NCBI RefSeq assembly: GCF_049341845.1
Contig: NZ_JBMPIT010000004.1
Location: 62,001 to 126,000, forward strand
Length of the DNA stretch: 64,000 bases
Source: Curtobacterium guangdongense
GTDB taxonomy: Bacteria > Actinomycetota > Actinomycetes > Actinomycetales > Microbacteriaceae
Direction: 5' to 3'
Both the position numbers and the translations under genes were made by a program. Shown here one piece after another: positions 33,180 through 40,186 of the stretch. Below the pieces are notes generated by a model. It ran no database searches and was not told the origin of the DNA. It saw only the letters and a program-made list of their open reading frames with translations. Within the stretch, counting starts at the first letter, position 1. Every line of letters starts with the position of its first letter.

Positions 33180-34229
33180 TCAGACCTGGACGGTCGTCAC
33201 CGGCAGCGTCGAGTCCGCGGCGATGTCGAGGTCGCTCGGCGCGTGCCCCTCGGCGACGAGTCGCGCCCCGATGGCCGCGATCATCGCCCCGTTGTCGGTG
33301 CAGAGGTCGAGCGGGGGGATGCGGAGCTCGACCCCGGCCGCAGCGCAGCGCTCGATCGCGACCGCGCGGAGGCGCGCGTTCGCCACGACGCCACCGCCGA
33401 GCAGCAGCCGGTCCACCCCGGAGTCACGGCAGGCGTTCAGCGCCTTGGTGACGAGCACGTCGACGACGGCCTCGCGGAACGAGGCGGCGACGTCGGCCAC
33501 GGGGACCTCGCGCCCCTCGTCGCGGCAGCGCTCGACCCACCGCGCGACGGCGGTCTTCAACCCCGAGAACGAGAAGTCGTAGCGGTGCGCGGCCATGTCC
33601 TTCGGAAGGGTCAGTCCCCGCGGGAACCGGATCGCCTTCGGGTCGCCGTCCGCCGCTGCCCGGTCGATCTGCGGCCCGCCCGGGTACGGCAGGCCGAGGA
33701 GCCGCGCGACCTTGTCGAAGGCCTCTCCTGCGGCGTCGTCGATGGTCTCGCCGAGGAGCTCGACGTCACCGACGAGATCCCGCACGAGCAGCAGCGACGT
33801 GTGCCCGCCGGACACCAGGAGCGCCACGGTCGGCAGCTCGATCGCGCTGCCGTCGGCGCGCAGGACGTCTGCCCCGACGTGCCCGACCAGGTGGTTCACG
33901 CCGTAGAGCGGCTTGCCGGTGGCCACGGCGAGCGCCTTCGCCGCACCGACTCCGACCATGAGCGCGCCGGCGAGCCCCGGCCCCGCGGTGACCGCGACGG
34001 CGTCGAGCTCGTCGAGCGTGACGCCCGCCTGGGACAGCGCCTGCTCGAGCGTCGGGGTCATCGCCTCGAGGTGCGCACGAGCGGCGACCTCGGGCACGAC
34101 ACCGCCGTAGCGTGCGTGCTCCTCCATGCTCGACGCGATGACGTTGGCGAGCAGGGTGCTCCCCCGCACGATGCCGACCCCTGTCTCGTCGCAGCTCGTC
34201 TCGATGCCGAGCACCAGCGGTTCACGCAT
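33180..34229 (-). CDS. tsaD: tRNA N6-adenosine threonylcarbamoyltransferase TsaD
   Basis: 349 aa from ATG 34229. It transfers threonylcarbamoyl to A37 of ANN-decoding tRNAs (t6A) together with TsaB and TsaE. Motifs: GIETSCDETGVGI at the N-terminus, metal-binding NHLVGHVGAD, SGGHTSLLLV, and LLLGGGVVANARLR; the segment LPYPGGPQIDRAA is diagnostic. Its start overlaps the rimI stop by 8 bp, so tsaB-rimI-tsaD are coupled. Confidence 0.97.
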   Translation of the reverse strand: MREPLVLGIETSCDETGVGIVRGSTLLANVIASSMEEHARYGGVVPEVAARAHLEAMTPTLEQALSQAGVTLDELDAVAVTAGPGLAGALMVGVGAAKALAVATGKPLYGVNHLVGHVGADVLRADGSAIELPTVALLVSGGHTSLLLVRDLVGDVELLGETIDDAAGEAFDKVARLLGLPYPGGPQIDRAAADGDPKAIRFPRGLTLPKDMAAHRYDFSFSGLKTAVARWVERCRDEGREVPVADVAASFREAVVDVLVTKALNACRDSGVDRLLLGGGVVANARLRAVAIERCAAAGVELRIPPLDLCTDNGAMIAAIGARLVAEGHAPSDLDIAADSTLPVTTVQV

Positions 34230-34767
34230 CGAGCGTCTCCTGTCCGATCGGGCCGGGCCCGTGCCTCGTGGTTGCGGGCGCGAGCGCCGCACGCATCACC
34301 CACGCGTCGATGCCGTCCGGCTGGTAGTACCGCGGCCGGGTGGCGATGTGCTCGAACCCGAACGCGGTGTACATCGCCTGCGCGACGGGGTTGTCGGCAC
34401 GGACCTCGAGGAAGACCTCCTCCACCGCCCGACGGCGTGCCTCGTCGAGGAGCTCGGTGAACAGCGCCCGGCCGATGCCCTTGCCCCGGTGCTCGGCCGA
34501 CACGGCGATGGTCTGCACGTCGGCGACGGGGTTGCCGGCGAGCGAGGACAGACCCGCGTACCCGACGATCGTCGGAGCGCCCTCGTCGACGGTCTCCACG
34601 ACGACGTAGTACCCGTGCGGCGAGTACAGCTCGCCGGACATCTGCGACGCCGACCACGCGTCCGTCGGGAACGAGGCGTGCTCGAGCCACATCACGTCGT
34701 CGAGGTCCTGCGGGTGGGCGCGCCGCAGGCGCAGCCCGTCGGCCAGACGCCCGCCGGACTCGCTCAC
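34222..34767 (-). CDS. rimI: Ribosomal protein S18-alanine N-acetyltransferase RimI-type GNAT
   Basis: 181 aa. GNAT fold: LRRAHPQDLDDVMWLEHASFP opening, motif A VQTIAVSAEHRGKGIGRALFTELLDEA, and C-terminal LEVRADNPVAQAMYTAFGF. Location between tsaB and tsaD is the standard place for rimI. It overlaps tsaB (4 bp) and tsaD (8 bp). Whether the true substrate is S18 or another protein N-terminus is not known for this lineage. Confidence 0.9.
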   Translation of the reverse strand: MSESGGRLADGLRLRRAHPQDLDDVMWLEHASFPTDAWSASQMSGELYSPHGYYVVVETVDEGAPTIVGYAGLSSLAGNPVADVQTIAVSAEHRGKGIGRALFTELLDEARRRAVEEVFLEVRADNPVAQAMYTAFGFEHIATRPRYYQPDGIDAWVMRAALAPATTRHGPGPIGQETLDA

Positions 34768-35372
34768 TGCTTCACCCGCTTGGGCGCACCCGGCATGGTG
34801 ACGTCGGGGTCACGGAGGTAGAGGGGCGCGTCGTCGGCGAAGGAACCGCCGGAGGCGAGCCGGTCCGCGGCGAGCGAGCCGAGCCTCCCGGCCGGGATGG
34901 TGACGGCGGTGACCCGCCGGAACCGACTGGAGGCTCCCAGCACGTCGTCCAGGTCCGCCGGCTTGGCGAGTCCGGGACCCGCGATCCGCGTGCCGGTCTG
35001 GTCGTGGACGCTCCAGTAGACCTCGCGCCGGCGCGCGTCCGTCAGGACGACCAGCGGGCCGTCGTGCTCGGCGGCCACGGCGTCGTGACTGACGAGCGGC
35101 AGGAACGGGACACCGCGTGCCGCGGCGAACGTCCGTGCGGCCGCGATGCCGACACGGAGTCCGGTGAACGGACCGGGGCCCATCCCCGCGACGACGCCCG
35201 TGACGTCGGCGGCGGTGATCCCCGCGTCCTCGAGCACCCCCTGCAGGAAGGGGCCGATGACCTCGGCGTGCCGGCGGGTGTCCTCGGTGGAGCGTTCGGC
35301 GAGCACCTGCCGTGTCTCCGGATCGACGACGGCGACGCTCGTTCCGGCGGACGTGTCGATGGCGAGCAGCAC
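34764..35372 (-). CDS. tsaB: tRNA threonylcarbamoyladenosine biosynthesis protein TsaB
   Basis: 202 aa from GTG 35372. ASKHA-fold partner of TsaD lacking its metal site: LLAIDTSAGTSVAVVD at the start, VAGMGPGPFTGLRVGIAAARTFA in the core and DARRREVYW. TACGAT-N6-GTG directly upstream indicates a leaderless start of the tsaB-rimI-tsaD unit. Two copies of the dispersed GAGCCTCC/GGAGGCTC motif lie inside its coding region (34878-34893 and 34925-34938). Confidence 0.93.
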   Translation of the reverse strand: MLLAIDTSAGTSVAVVDPETRQVLAERSTEDTRRHAEVIGPFLQGVLEDAGITAADVTGVVAGMGPGPFTGLRVGIAAARTFAAARGVPFLPLVSHDAVAAEHDGPLVVLTDARRREVYWSVHDQTGTRIAGPGLAKPADLDDVLGASSRFRRVTAVTIPAGRLGSLAADRLASGGSFADDAPLYLRDPDVTMPGAPKRVKQ

Positions 35373-35378
35373 CCGTCC

Positions 35379-35384
35379 ATCGTA
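35379..35384 (-). promoter_or_regulatory. -10 element of predicted leaderless tsaB transcript
   Basis: TACGAT-N6-GTG on the minus strand at the head of tsaB-rimI-tsaD. Confidence 0.5.
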
Positions 35385-35471
35385 GGCGTCGACCGGGCGT
35401 CTCACCCTCCCTCTGGGGGCATGCCGCTGCTGTCGGCAGGCTCTCGGCAGCCGACAGGAGTGAATGCGGAT

Positions 35472-35516
35472 CGTTCGGGTCGGTCCGCGCTGTGCGGGCC
35501 GTTCGGGTCGGCCCGC
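35472..35516. repeat. 17-bp direct repeat pair with internal hairpin
   Basis: CGTTCGGGTCGGTCCGC (35472-35488) recurs with one change at 35500-35516, a 28-bp period. The second copy also forms a 7-bp-stem hairpin (35494-35516). It lies in the leader of the GH16 gene, about 25-65 bp before its ATG, and could be a regulator-binding pair. Confidence 0.45.
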
Positions 35517-35538
35517 ACCCCTCAGGGAGTGGAAGCGC

Positions 35539-36279
35539 ATGCAGAACCGCACCACACGGACCGTCCTCGCGGCCGTCGTCCTCACCGCGGCGCTGGTCGC
35601 CGTGCCGATCGGCAGCGGGTCCGTCGCCCAGGCCGGCACCACCTCCGGGAAGTTCGTGCAGACGTTCCGCGAGGACTTCTCCACGAAGGCGTCGAAGGGC
35701 AAGTTCGCCTCGGTCTACGCGAAGTCCTGGCAGCCGTACCCGGACGGGATGGGCGACGGCATGTACTGGTCCGGCACGCAGATCAGCGCGCACGGCGGGA
35801 TCATGGACGTGTCGCTCGACGGCAAGCGTGGCGCGGCCGGCACCTTCGGGACGCCGAGCGGCGCGTGGAGCCACGTCGGTGGGAAGTTCACCGTCCGGGC
35901 CAGGGCCACCGGTGCCGACGGCAACGGCGCGGCCTTCATCCTGTGGCCGACCTCAAACGTGTGGTCGGAGGGCGAGATCGACTTCCCCGAGGGCAACTAC
36001 GACACGTCGCCGACGTTCTTCCACCACTCGATGACGCCGGGGAACGAGGTCTCTGCCGTCACGGTGCCCACGAAGCTGTCGTGGCGGGACTGGCACACCT
36101 ACTCGGTCGAGTGGATCCCCGGGAAGTCCGTGACCTACTCGGTCGACGGGCGCGTGCTGCGGACCGTCACGAAGGACGTCCCGACGACCCCGCACCGGTA
36201 CATGTTCCAGACCGGCAACTGGGGGAAGTCCGGCCACCTCAACATCGACTGGGTGTCGACCGCCGTCTACAAGCCCTGA
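35539..36279 (+). CDS. Secreted glycoside hydrolase family 16 protein
   Basis: 246 aa from ATG 35539. Signal peptide (TVLAAVVLTAALVAVPIG, cleavage near AQAG), then a beta-jelly-roll with the GH16 catalytic signature EGEIDFPEG (E-x-D-x-x-E: nucleophile, helper Asp, acid/base). Aromatic subsite residues are visible (SWQPYPDGMGDGMYW, HTYSVEWIPG). Likely an endo-beta-1,3- or 1,3-1,4-glucanase or other beta-glucan/galactan hydrolase; the polysaccharide is not deducible. The enzyme is compact, with no carbohydrate-binding module. It interrupts the tsaE/tsaB gene string and overlaps the convergent SGNH gene by 13 bp. Confidence 0.88.
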   Translation: MQNRTTRTVLAAVVLTAALVAVPIGSGSVAQAGTTSGKFVQTFREDFSTKASKGKFASVYAKSWQPYPDGMGDGMYWSGTQISAHGGIMDVSLDGKRGAAGTFGTPSGAWSHVGGKFTVRARATGADGNGAAFILWPTSNVWSEGEIDFPEGNYDTSPTFFHHSMTPGNEVSAVTVPTKLSWRDWHTYSVEWIPGKSVTYSVDGRVLRTVTKDVPTTPHRYMFQTGNWGKSGHLNIDWVSTAVYKP

Positions 36280-36971
36280 CGGGGCGCGAGCTGCACGCCG
36301 GCCTTCCGCAGGTCCTTCCCGATCGCCGCGGCCAGGACACGCTGCCCGGCGACGGTCGGGTGTTCGCTGTCCGACTGCAGCAGACCGTGCCCGCCGGCGA
36401 TCGGCTGCCCGATGTCGACGTACTTGCCGTGCACGGCGGTCACCGCGGCCTCGAGCGCGTCGGAGCTCACCGCGACCTCGTCCGGGATGCTCCCGGGTTG
36501 GTCCCACAGGGTGCTCAGCCCGACGATCTCGGCGTGCGGGAGCGCCGAGTGGATGTCCTCGATCGTCTCGGAGGTCGCCCGCTGGATGTCCGCGGCGCTC
36601 TCGCCCATGTCGTTGTCCGACGACTGCACGATGACGACCGTCGGTTTCGCGGCGACCGCCTTGGACACGAGTCCGTCGTAGTGGGTGTTGCACGCGTCGC
36701 CGTCGTTGATGAAGCCGGCACCACTGCACGCGACGTTCGTGACCGCGAAGTGCTCCTTCGCGGCGAGGAGCGTCGGCCACGCCCGGTCCTCGCTGTCCAG
36801 GCCGTACCCGGCCATGATCGAGTCGCCGATGGTGGCGACGTGCTGCATGGATGCCGTCGGTGAGGCGGCCCCGGAACTCGACGCCACCGAGCGGATCGAG
36901 TTCGCGGCCCCGAGCGCGACGACGGCGACCGCGACCCCGGCGGCGACGAAGAGGACTCGGCGCATCTGCAT
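36267..36971 (-). CDS. SGNH/GDSL-family hydrolase, membrane-anchored or secreted
   Basis: 234 aa (ATG 36971; ATG 36965 possible). An N-terminal hydrophobic helix (VLFVAAGVAVAVVALGAA) is followed by a Ser/Ala linker and an SGNH fold: block I IGDSIMAGYGLD with Ser nucleophile, block III-like QSSDNDMGES, and block V SDSEHPTVAG containing the Asp/His pair. It may deacetylate or de-esterify an extracellular polysaccharide, which fits the convergently overlapping GH16 gene. TACCGT-N6-ATG suggests a leaderless mRNA. Confidence 0.83.
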   Translation of the reverse strand: MQMRRVLFVAAGVAVAVVALGAANSIRSVASSSGAASPTASMQHVATIGDSIMAGYGLDSEDRAWPTLLAAKEHFAVTNVACSGAGFINDGDACNTHYDGLVSKAVAAKPTVVIVQSSDNDMGESAADIQRATSETIEDIHSALPHAEIVGLSTLWDQPGSIPDEVAVSSDALEAAVTAVHGKYVDIGQPIAGGHGLLQSDSEHPTVAGQRVLAAAIGKDLRKAGVQLAPRQGL

Positions 36972-36977
36972 GCACCC

Positions 36978-36983
36978 ACGGTA
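36978..36983 (-). promoter_or_regulatory. -10 element of predicted leaderless SGNH-hydrolase transcript
   Basis: TACCGT-N6-ATG on the minus strand. Confidence 0.45.
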
Positions 36984-37047
36984 GCGACCGTTACCGGATC
37001 GTGACCGCTCGGCGCCACAACACGCAGGACCTTCATCAGGTCGCCGG

Positions 37048-37542
37048 TCAGAGCGTGACGCCCTCCCAGCGTGGGCCCGACGCCGTGACGACGACCCGGC
37101 GGGGCTCGTCGGGGACGTCGTCGGGGTCGAGGTCCGCATCGAGCGTCGCAGCACCGGTCGCGCGGACGATCTCGACGTCGAGCACGCTGTCGCTGATGCC
37201 GTCGACGAACCCGCGTCCCCATTCGACGACGACGATCGCGCCGTCCCAGTCGAGGTCGAGGTCGTCGAGCTCCAGGGGGTCCGAGAGCCGGTAGGCATCG
37301 ACGTGCACCAGGTCGGGCCCGGCCGTGGTGGGGTGCGTCCGTGCGAGGACGAAGGTCGGGCTCGACACCTGACCCCGCGCGCCGAGCGCCACCCCGAGGC
37401 CGCGCGTGAGGGTCGTCTTGCCGGCGCCGAGCGGTCCGGTCAGCACGACGAGGTCACCGGCGCGCAGGAGCGCGGCGAGCCGGGCGCCGAGTGCGCCCAT
37501 GTCGTCGGTCCCCGCAACGGTGGTGTCGAGCAGCACGGTCAC
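37048..37542 (-). CDS. tsaE: tRNA t6A biosynthesis ATPase TsaE
   Basis: 164 aa from GTG 37542, which overlaps the racemase stop (GTGA). Walker A LTGPLGAGKTTLTRGLG, followed by SSPTFVLARTH and HVDAYRLSDPLELDDLDLD, then VVVEWGRGF: the full TsaE set. The ATPase drives turnover of the TsaB-TsaD complex. It is separated from tsaB-rimI-tsaD by the GH16/SGNH pair, whereas these genes are usually contiguous in related genomes. Confidence 0.93.
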   Translation of the reverse strand: MTVLLDTTVAGTDDMGALGARLAALLRAGDLVVLTGPLGAGKTTLTRGLGVALGARGQVSSPTFVLARTHPTTAGPDLVHVDAYRLSDPLELDDLDLDWDGAIVVVEWGRGFVDGISDSVLDVEIVRATGAATLDADLDPDDVPDEPRRVVVTASGPRWEGVTL

Positions 37543-38702
37543 GCCGGCTCGCCCCGCAGGTACTCGCCCACGCGTCCCTCGACGGAGTGCCCGGAGTAGA
37601 CGCGCGGCACGCGGGAGCCGATGCGGCAGACGATCTCCTCGCCGATGGTGCCGAGCGCCGCGCCCCACTCGAGCACGGTCGCCTCGTCGCGCTCACCCGT
37701 GCCGAAGAGCACCACGGTGTCCCCGGTCCGGACGTCGTCGTCCCCGACGTCGACGAGGAACTGGTCCATCGCGACCCGACCGGCGATCGGGTACCGCTTG
37801 CCGGCGATCGTCACCTCGAGCCGCCCCTGCGCCAGCCGCGGGACACCGTCCGCGTAGCCGACCGGCACGAGCGCGAGGGTGGTCTCCGCCGCCGTGCGGT
37901 ACGTGTAGTCGTAGGACACACCGGTGTCGACCGGCACGCGCTTCGTCTTGGCCACCGAGGCGGTGAGCGTCATCACGGGCTCGAGCCCGAGGTCCGATGC
38001 CGAGACGCCGTCCGCCCCGGGGATGCCGAACAGGTTCGCCCCCATCCGGACCATGTCCTTGCGGAACTCCTTGCGCTCGAGTCCGGCGAGCGATGCCGCG
38101 ACGTGCTCGATCGGGATGTCGAGCCCGAGGTCCTCGGCGCGTTCGACCGCGTCCTCGAAGCGCCCGACGGCGGCGCTGTCGTCGTCCTCCGACGACTCGG
38201 CCAGGTGCGTGTACGCGGCGACGACCTCGATGCGCCCGGCGCGCTGTGCGTCCCGTGCGGCCTCGACCAGGGCGGGCCAGTCGTCGACGGATGAACCGTC
38301 GCGGTGCAGCCCCGTGTCGAGTCCGAGGTGCACGCGGGCCGGACGCTGGTCGACGGCGTCCACGACGCGCTGCAGCTCGGGGACGTTCGAGACGCCGAGG
38401 TCCACGGCGGAGTCGATCGCGTCCCGGAAGTCGAGCGCCGGGTCGTGCTGCCAGGTGAAGAGGTGGACGTCCTCGCCGACGCCGATCGACCGGAGCCGGA
38501 GCGCGGCCGGGACGGTGAGGACACCGATCCAGCGGATGCCGGCGTCGACGGCGGCGAGCGCGATCGGTTCGAGGCCGTGCCCGTACGCGTCGGCCTTCAT
38601 GATCGCCATGACCTCGACGGGGTCCATCCACTCGCGGACCAGGTCGAGGTTGGCGCGGTAGGCGTCGAGGTCGATCTCCGCCTGGCGCAGGGGTGCGCTC
38701 AC
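37539..38702 (-). CDS. Alanine racemase paralogue 2
   Basis: 387 aa, fold type III PLP racemase. PLP lysine K36 in IMKADAYGHG, PLP-phosphate region, Arg219 in RMGANLFG, and the opposite-face Tyr264 in GVSYDYTYR (SYGYTW in the neighbour). GRVAMDQFLVD keeps the conserved Met-Asp. All residues needed for two-base racemisation appear present. It overlaps the upstream alr gene by 4 bp (ATGA) and tsaE downstream by 4 bp. Sequence identity to its neighbour is clearly low, so it is an old duplication or separate acquisition; it could act on Ala or another amino acid. Confidence 0.88.
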   Translation of the reverse strand: MSAPLRQAEIDLDAYRANLDLVREWMDPVEVMAIMKADAYGHGLEPIALAAVDAGIRWIGVLTVPAALRLRSIGVGEDVHLFTWQHDPALDFRDAIDSAVDLGVSNVPELQRVVDAVDQRPARVHLGLDTGLHRDGSSVDDWPALVEAARDAQRAGRIEVVAAYTHLAESSEDDDSAAVGRFEDAVERAEDLGLDIPIEHVAASLAGLERKEFRKDMVRMGANLFGIPGADGVSASDLGLEPVMTLTASVAKTKRVPVDTGVSYDYTYRTAAETTLALVPVGYADGVPRLAQGRLEVTIAGKRYPIAGRVAMDQFLVDVGDDDVRTGDTVVLFGTGERDEATVLEWGAALGTIGEEIVCRIGSRVPRVYSGHSVEGRVGEYLRGEPA

Positions 38703-39802
38703 GTCGTCCTCCGTTCGATGCTCCGGCCGAGCCGGGCGACCACCTCGTAGTTGATGGTGCCGACGGCCGCCGCCCAGTCCTCCACCGCGGGGTCGCCGTT
38801 CGCCGGGTCGCCCCAGAGCACGACCTCGTCCCCCACGGCGACGTCGGCGTCCCCGATGTCGATGTGCATGGCGTTCATCGCCACGCGGCCGACCACGGGG
38901 AACGTCCGGTCGCCGATGCGGACCACGACGTGGTTGCCGAAGGCGCGGTCGATGCCGTCCGCGTAGCCGAGGCCGATCACCGCGAGCCGGGTGTCCGACT
39001 CCGCACGCCAGGTGTAGCCGTAGCTGACGCCGTCGCCCGCCGGCACGACGACCGTGCGCAGCACCGACGCGGTCAGGCGCATCGCGGGTCGGAGCCCCAG
39101 GTCGGCGGAGGTGCGGTCGGCGAACGGGCTCAGGCCGTAGAGCGCGATCCCCACGCGGGCGAGGTCACGTCGGGTCTCGGGGACGGCGAGGCTCGCGGCG
39201 CTGGCTGCCAGGTGGACCATCGGCGGCACGATGCCGACCGCGCCGAGGCCGTCGATCGCGCGCTGGAGGGCGGCGTCCTGGTCGAGGTCGTCGGTGCGGG
39301 AGGCGTTCGACAGGTGGGACATCAGCCCCTCGACCCGGGTCCTCGCGCCGTTCCGTGCGAGTCGGCCAGCGGTCTCGAAGAGCTCGGGCCACTCGGACTC
39401 GACGGCGCCGTTCCGGCTGAGCCCCGTGTCGACGCAGATGTGTACAGCGGGCACCTCGGAGTCGGCGGCCGCGGCGAGCTGGGACACGCTCGACACCGCG
39501 GGGGTGATGCCGTACTGGGCGGCGCGGCGGAAGTCCTCGTCCGGCGCGTGCAACCAGGCGAGGATCCGGACGCCCTCGTCGATGCCGGCCTGCCGGAGCG
39601 CGATGCCCTCGTCGATGTCGGCGACGCCGAGCCACTCCGCGCCGGCGTCCACGAACGCCCGGGCGGCGTCAGCCGCGCCGTGTCCGTAGGCGTTCGCCTT
39701 GACGACCGCGATGACGCCGGACGGTGCCACCTGTTCGGCGACCGTCGCGTAGTTGGCGATGAGGGCCTCCCGGTCGACCGTGATCCCGGTGAACGCACTC
39801 AA
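38699..39802 (-). CDS. alr: Alanine racemase paralogue 1
   Basis: 367 aa. PLP lysine K35 in VVKANAYGHG, Arg216 in ARVGIALYGL, Tyr261 in GVSYGYTW. The conserved Met-Asp of the substrate/carbamate region reads Met309-Asn310 (GRVAMNAM), a deviation from most Alr and from the paralogue next door. It supplies D-alanine for peptidoglycan. Position directly after acpS (4-bp overlap) is the canonical one, so I call this the ancestral alr. Confidence 0.92.
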   Translation of the reverse strand: MSAFTGITVDREALIANYATVAEQVAPSGVIAVVKANAYGHGAADAARAFVDAGAEWLGVADIDEGIALRQAGIDEGVRILAWLHAPDEDFRRAAQYGITPAVSSVSQLAAAADSEVPAVHICVDTGLSRNGAVESEWPELFETAGRLARNGARTRVEGLMSHLSNASRTDDLDQDAALQRAIDGLGAVGIVPPMVHLAASAASLAVPETRRDLARVGIALYGLSPFADRTSADLGLRPAMRLTASVLRTVVVPAGDGVSYGYTWRAESDTRLAVIGLGYADGIDRAFGNHVVVRIGDRTFPVVGRVAMNAMHIDIGDADVAVGDEVVLWGDPANGDPAVEDWAAAVGTINYEVVARLGRSIERRTT

Positions 39803-40179
39803 GCGGTGTCCCCTGTTCCTTCCAGCACCACGAAGGCCGTGGCGATCCCTCCATCATGGGACAGCGACAGGTGCACGCTCGTGACCCCACGCGCATCGGC
39901 CACCTGCCGCGCCTGCTGGTGCAGCGTCAGCGACGGGTTCCGCTGGTCGTCGGAGACGACCTCGAGGTCCTGCCAGCTCAACCCCGCGCTCGACCCGAAC
40001 GCCTTGATCAGGGCCTCCTTCGCGGCGAACCGCGCCGCGAGCGAGGCGATCGGCCGGGGTTCGCCGTCCCGGAGCAGCTCCCGTGACGTGAACAGGCGCG
40101 TGCGCATCGCGGGCGTGCGTTCCAGCACCCGCTCGAACCGCGAGAGGTCGACGACGTCGACCCCGATCCCGATGATCAC
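39799..40179 (-). CDS. acpS: Holo-[acyl-carrier-protein] synthase
   Basis: 126 aa, standard for AcpS. It transfers phosphopantetheine from CoA to acyl carrier protein. IGIGVDVVDLSRFER gives the metal-binding Asp; RFAAKEALIKAFG carries the catalytic Glu/Lys; VHLSLSHDGGIATAFVVLE is the C-terminal signature. It lies 7 bp after glmS and overlaps alr by 4 bp. Confidence 0.96.
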   Translation of the reverse strand: MIIGIGVDVVDLSRFERVLERTPAMRTRLFTSRELLRDGEPRPIASLAARFAAKEALIKAFGSSAGLSWQDLEVVSDDQRNPSLTLHQQARQVADARGVTSVHLSLSHDGGIATAFVVLEGTGDTA

Positions 40180-40186
40180 CGTCCGA

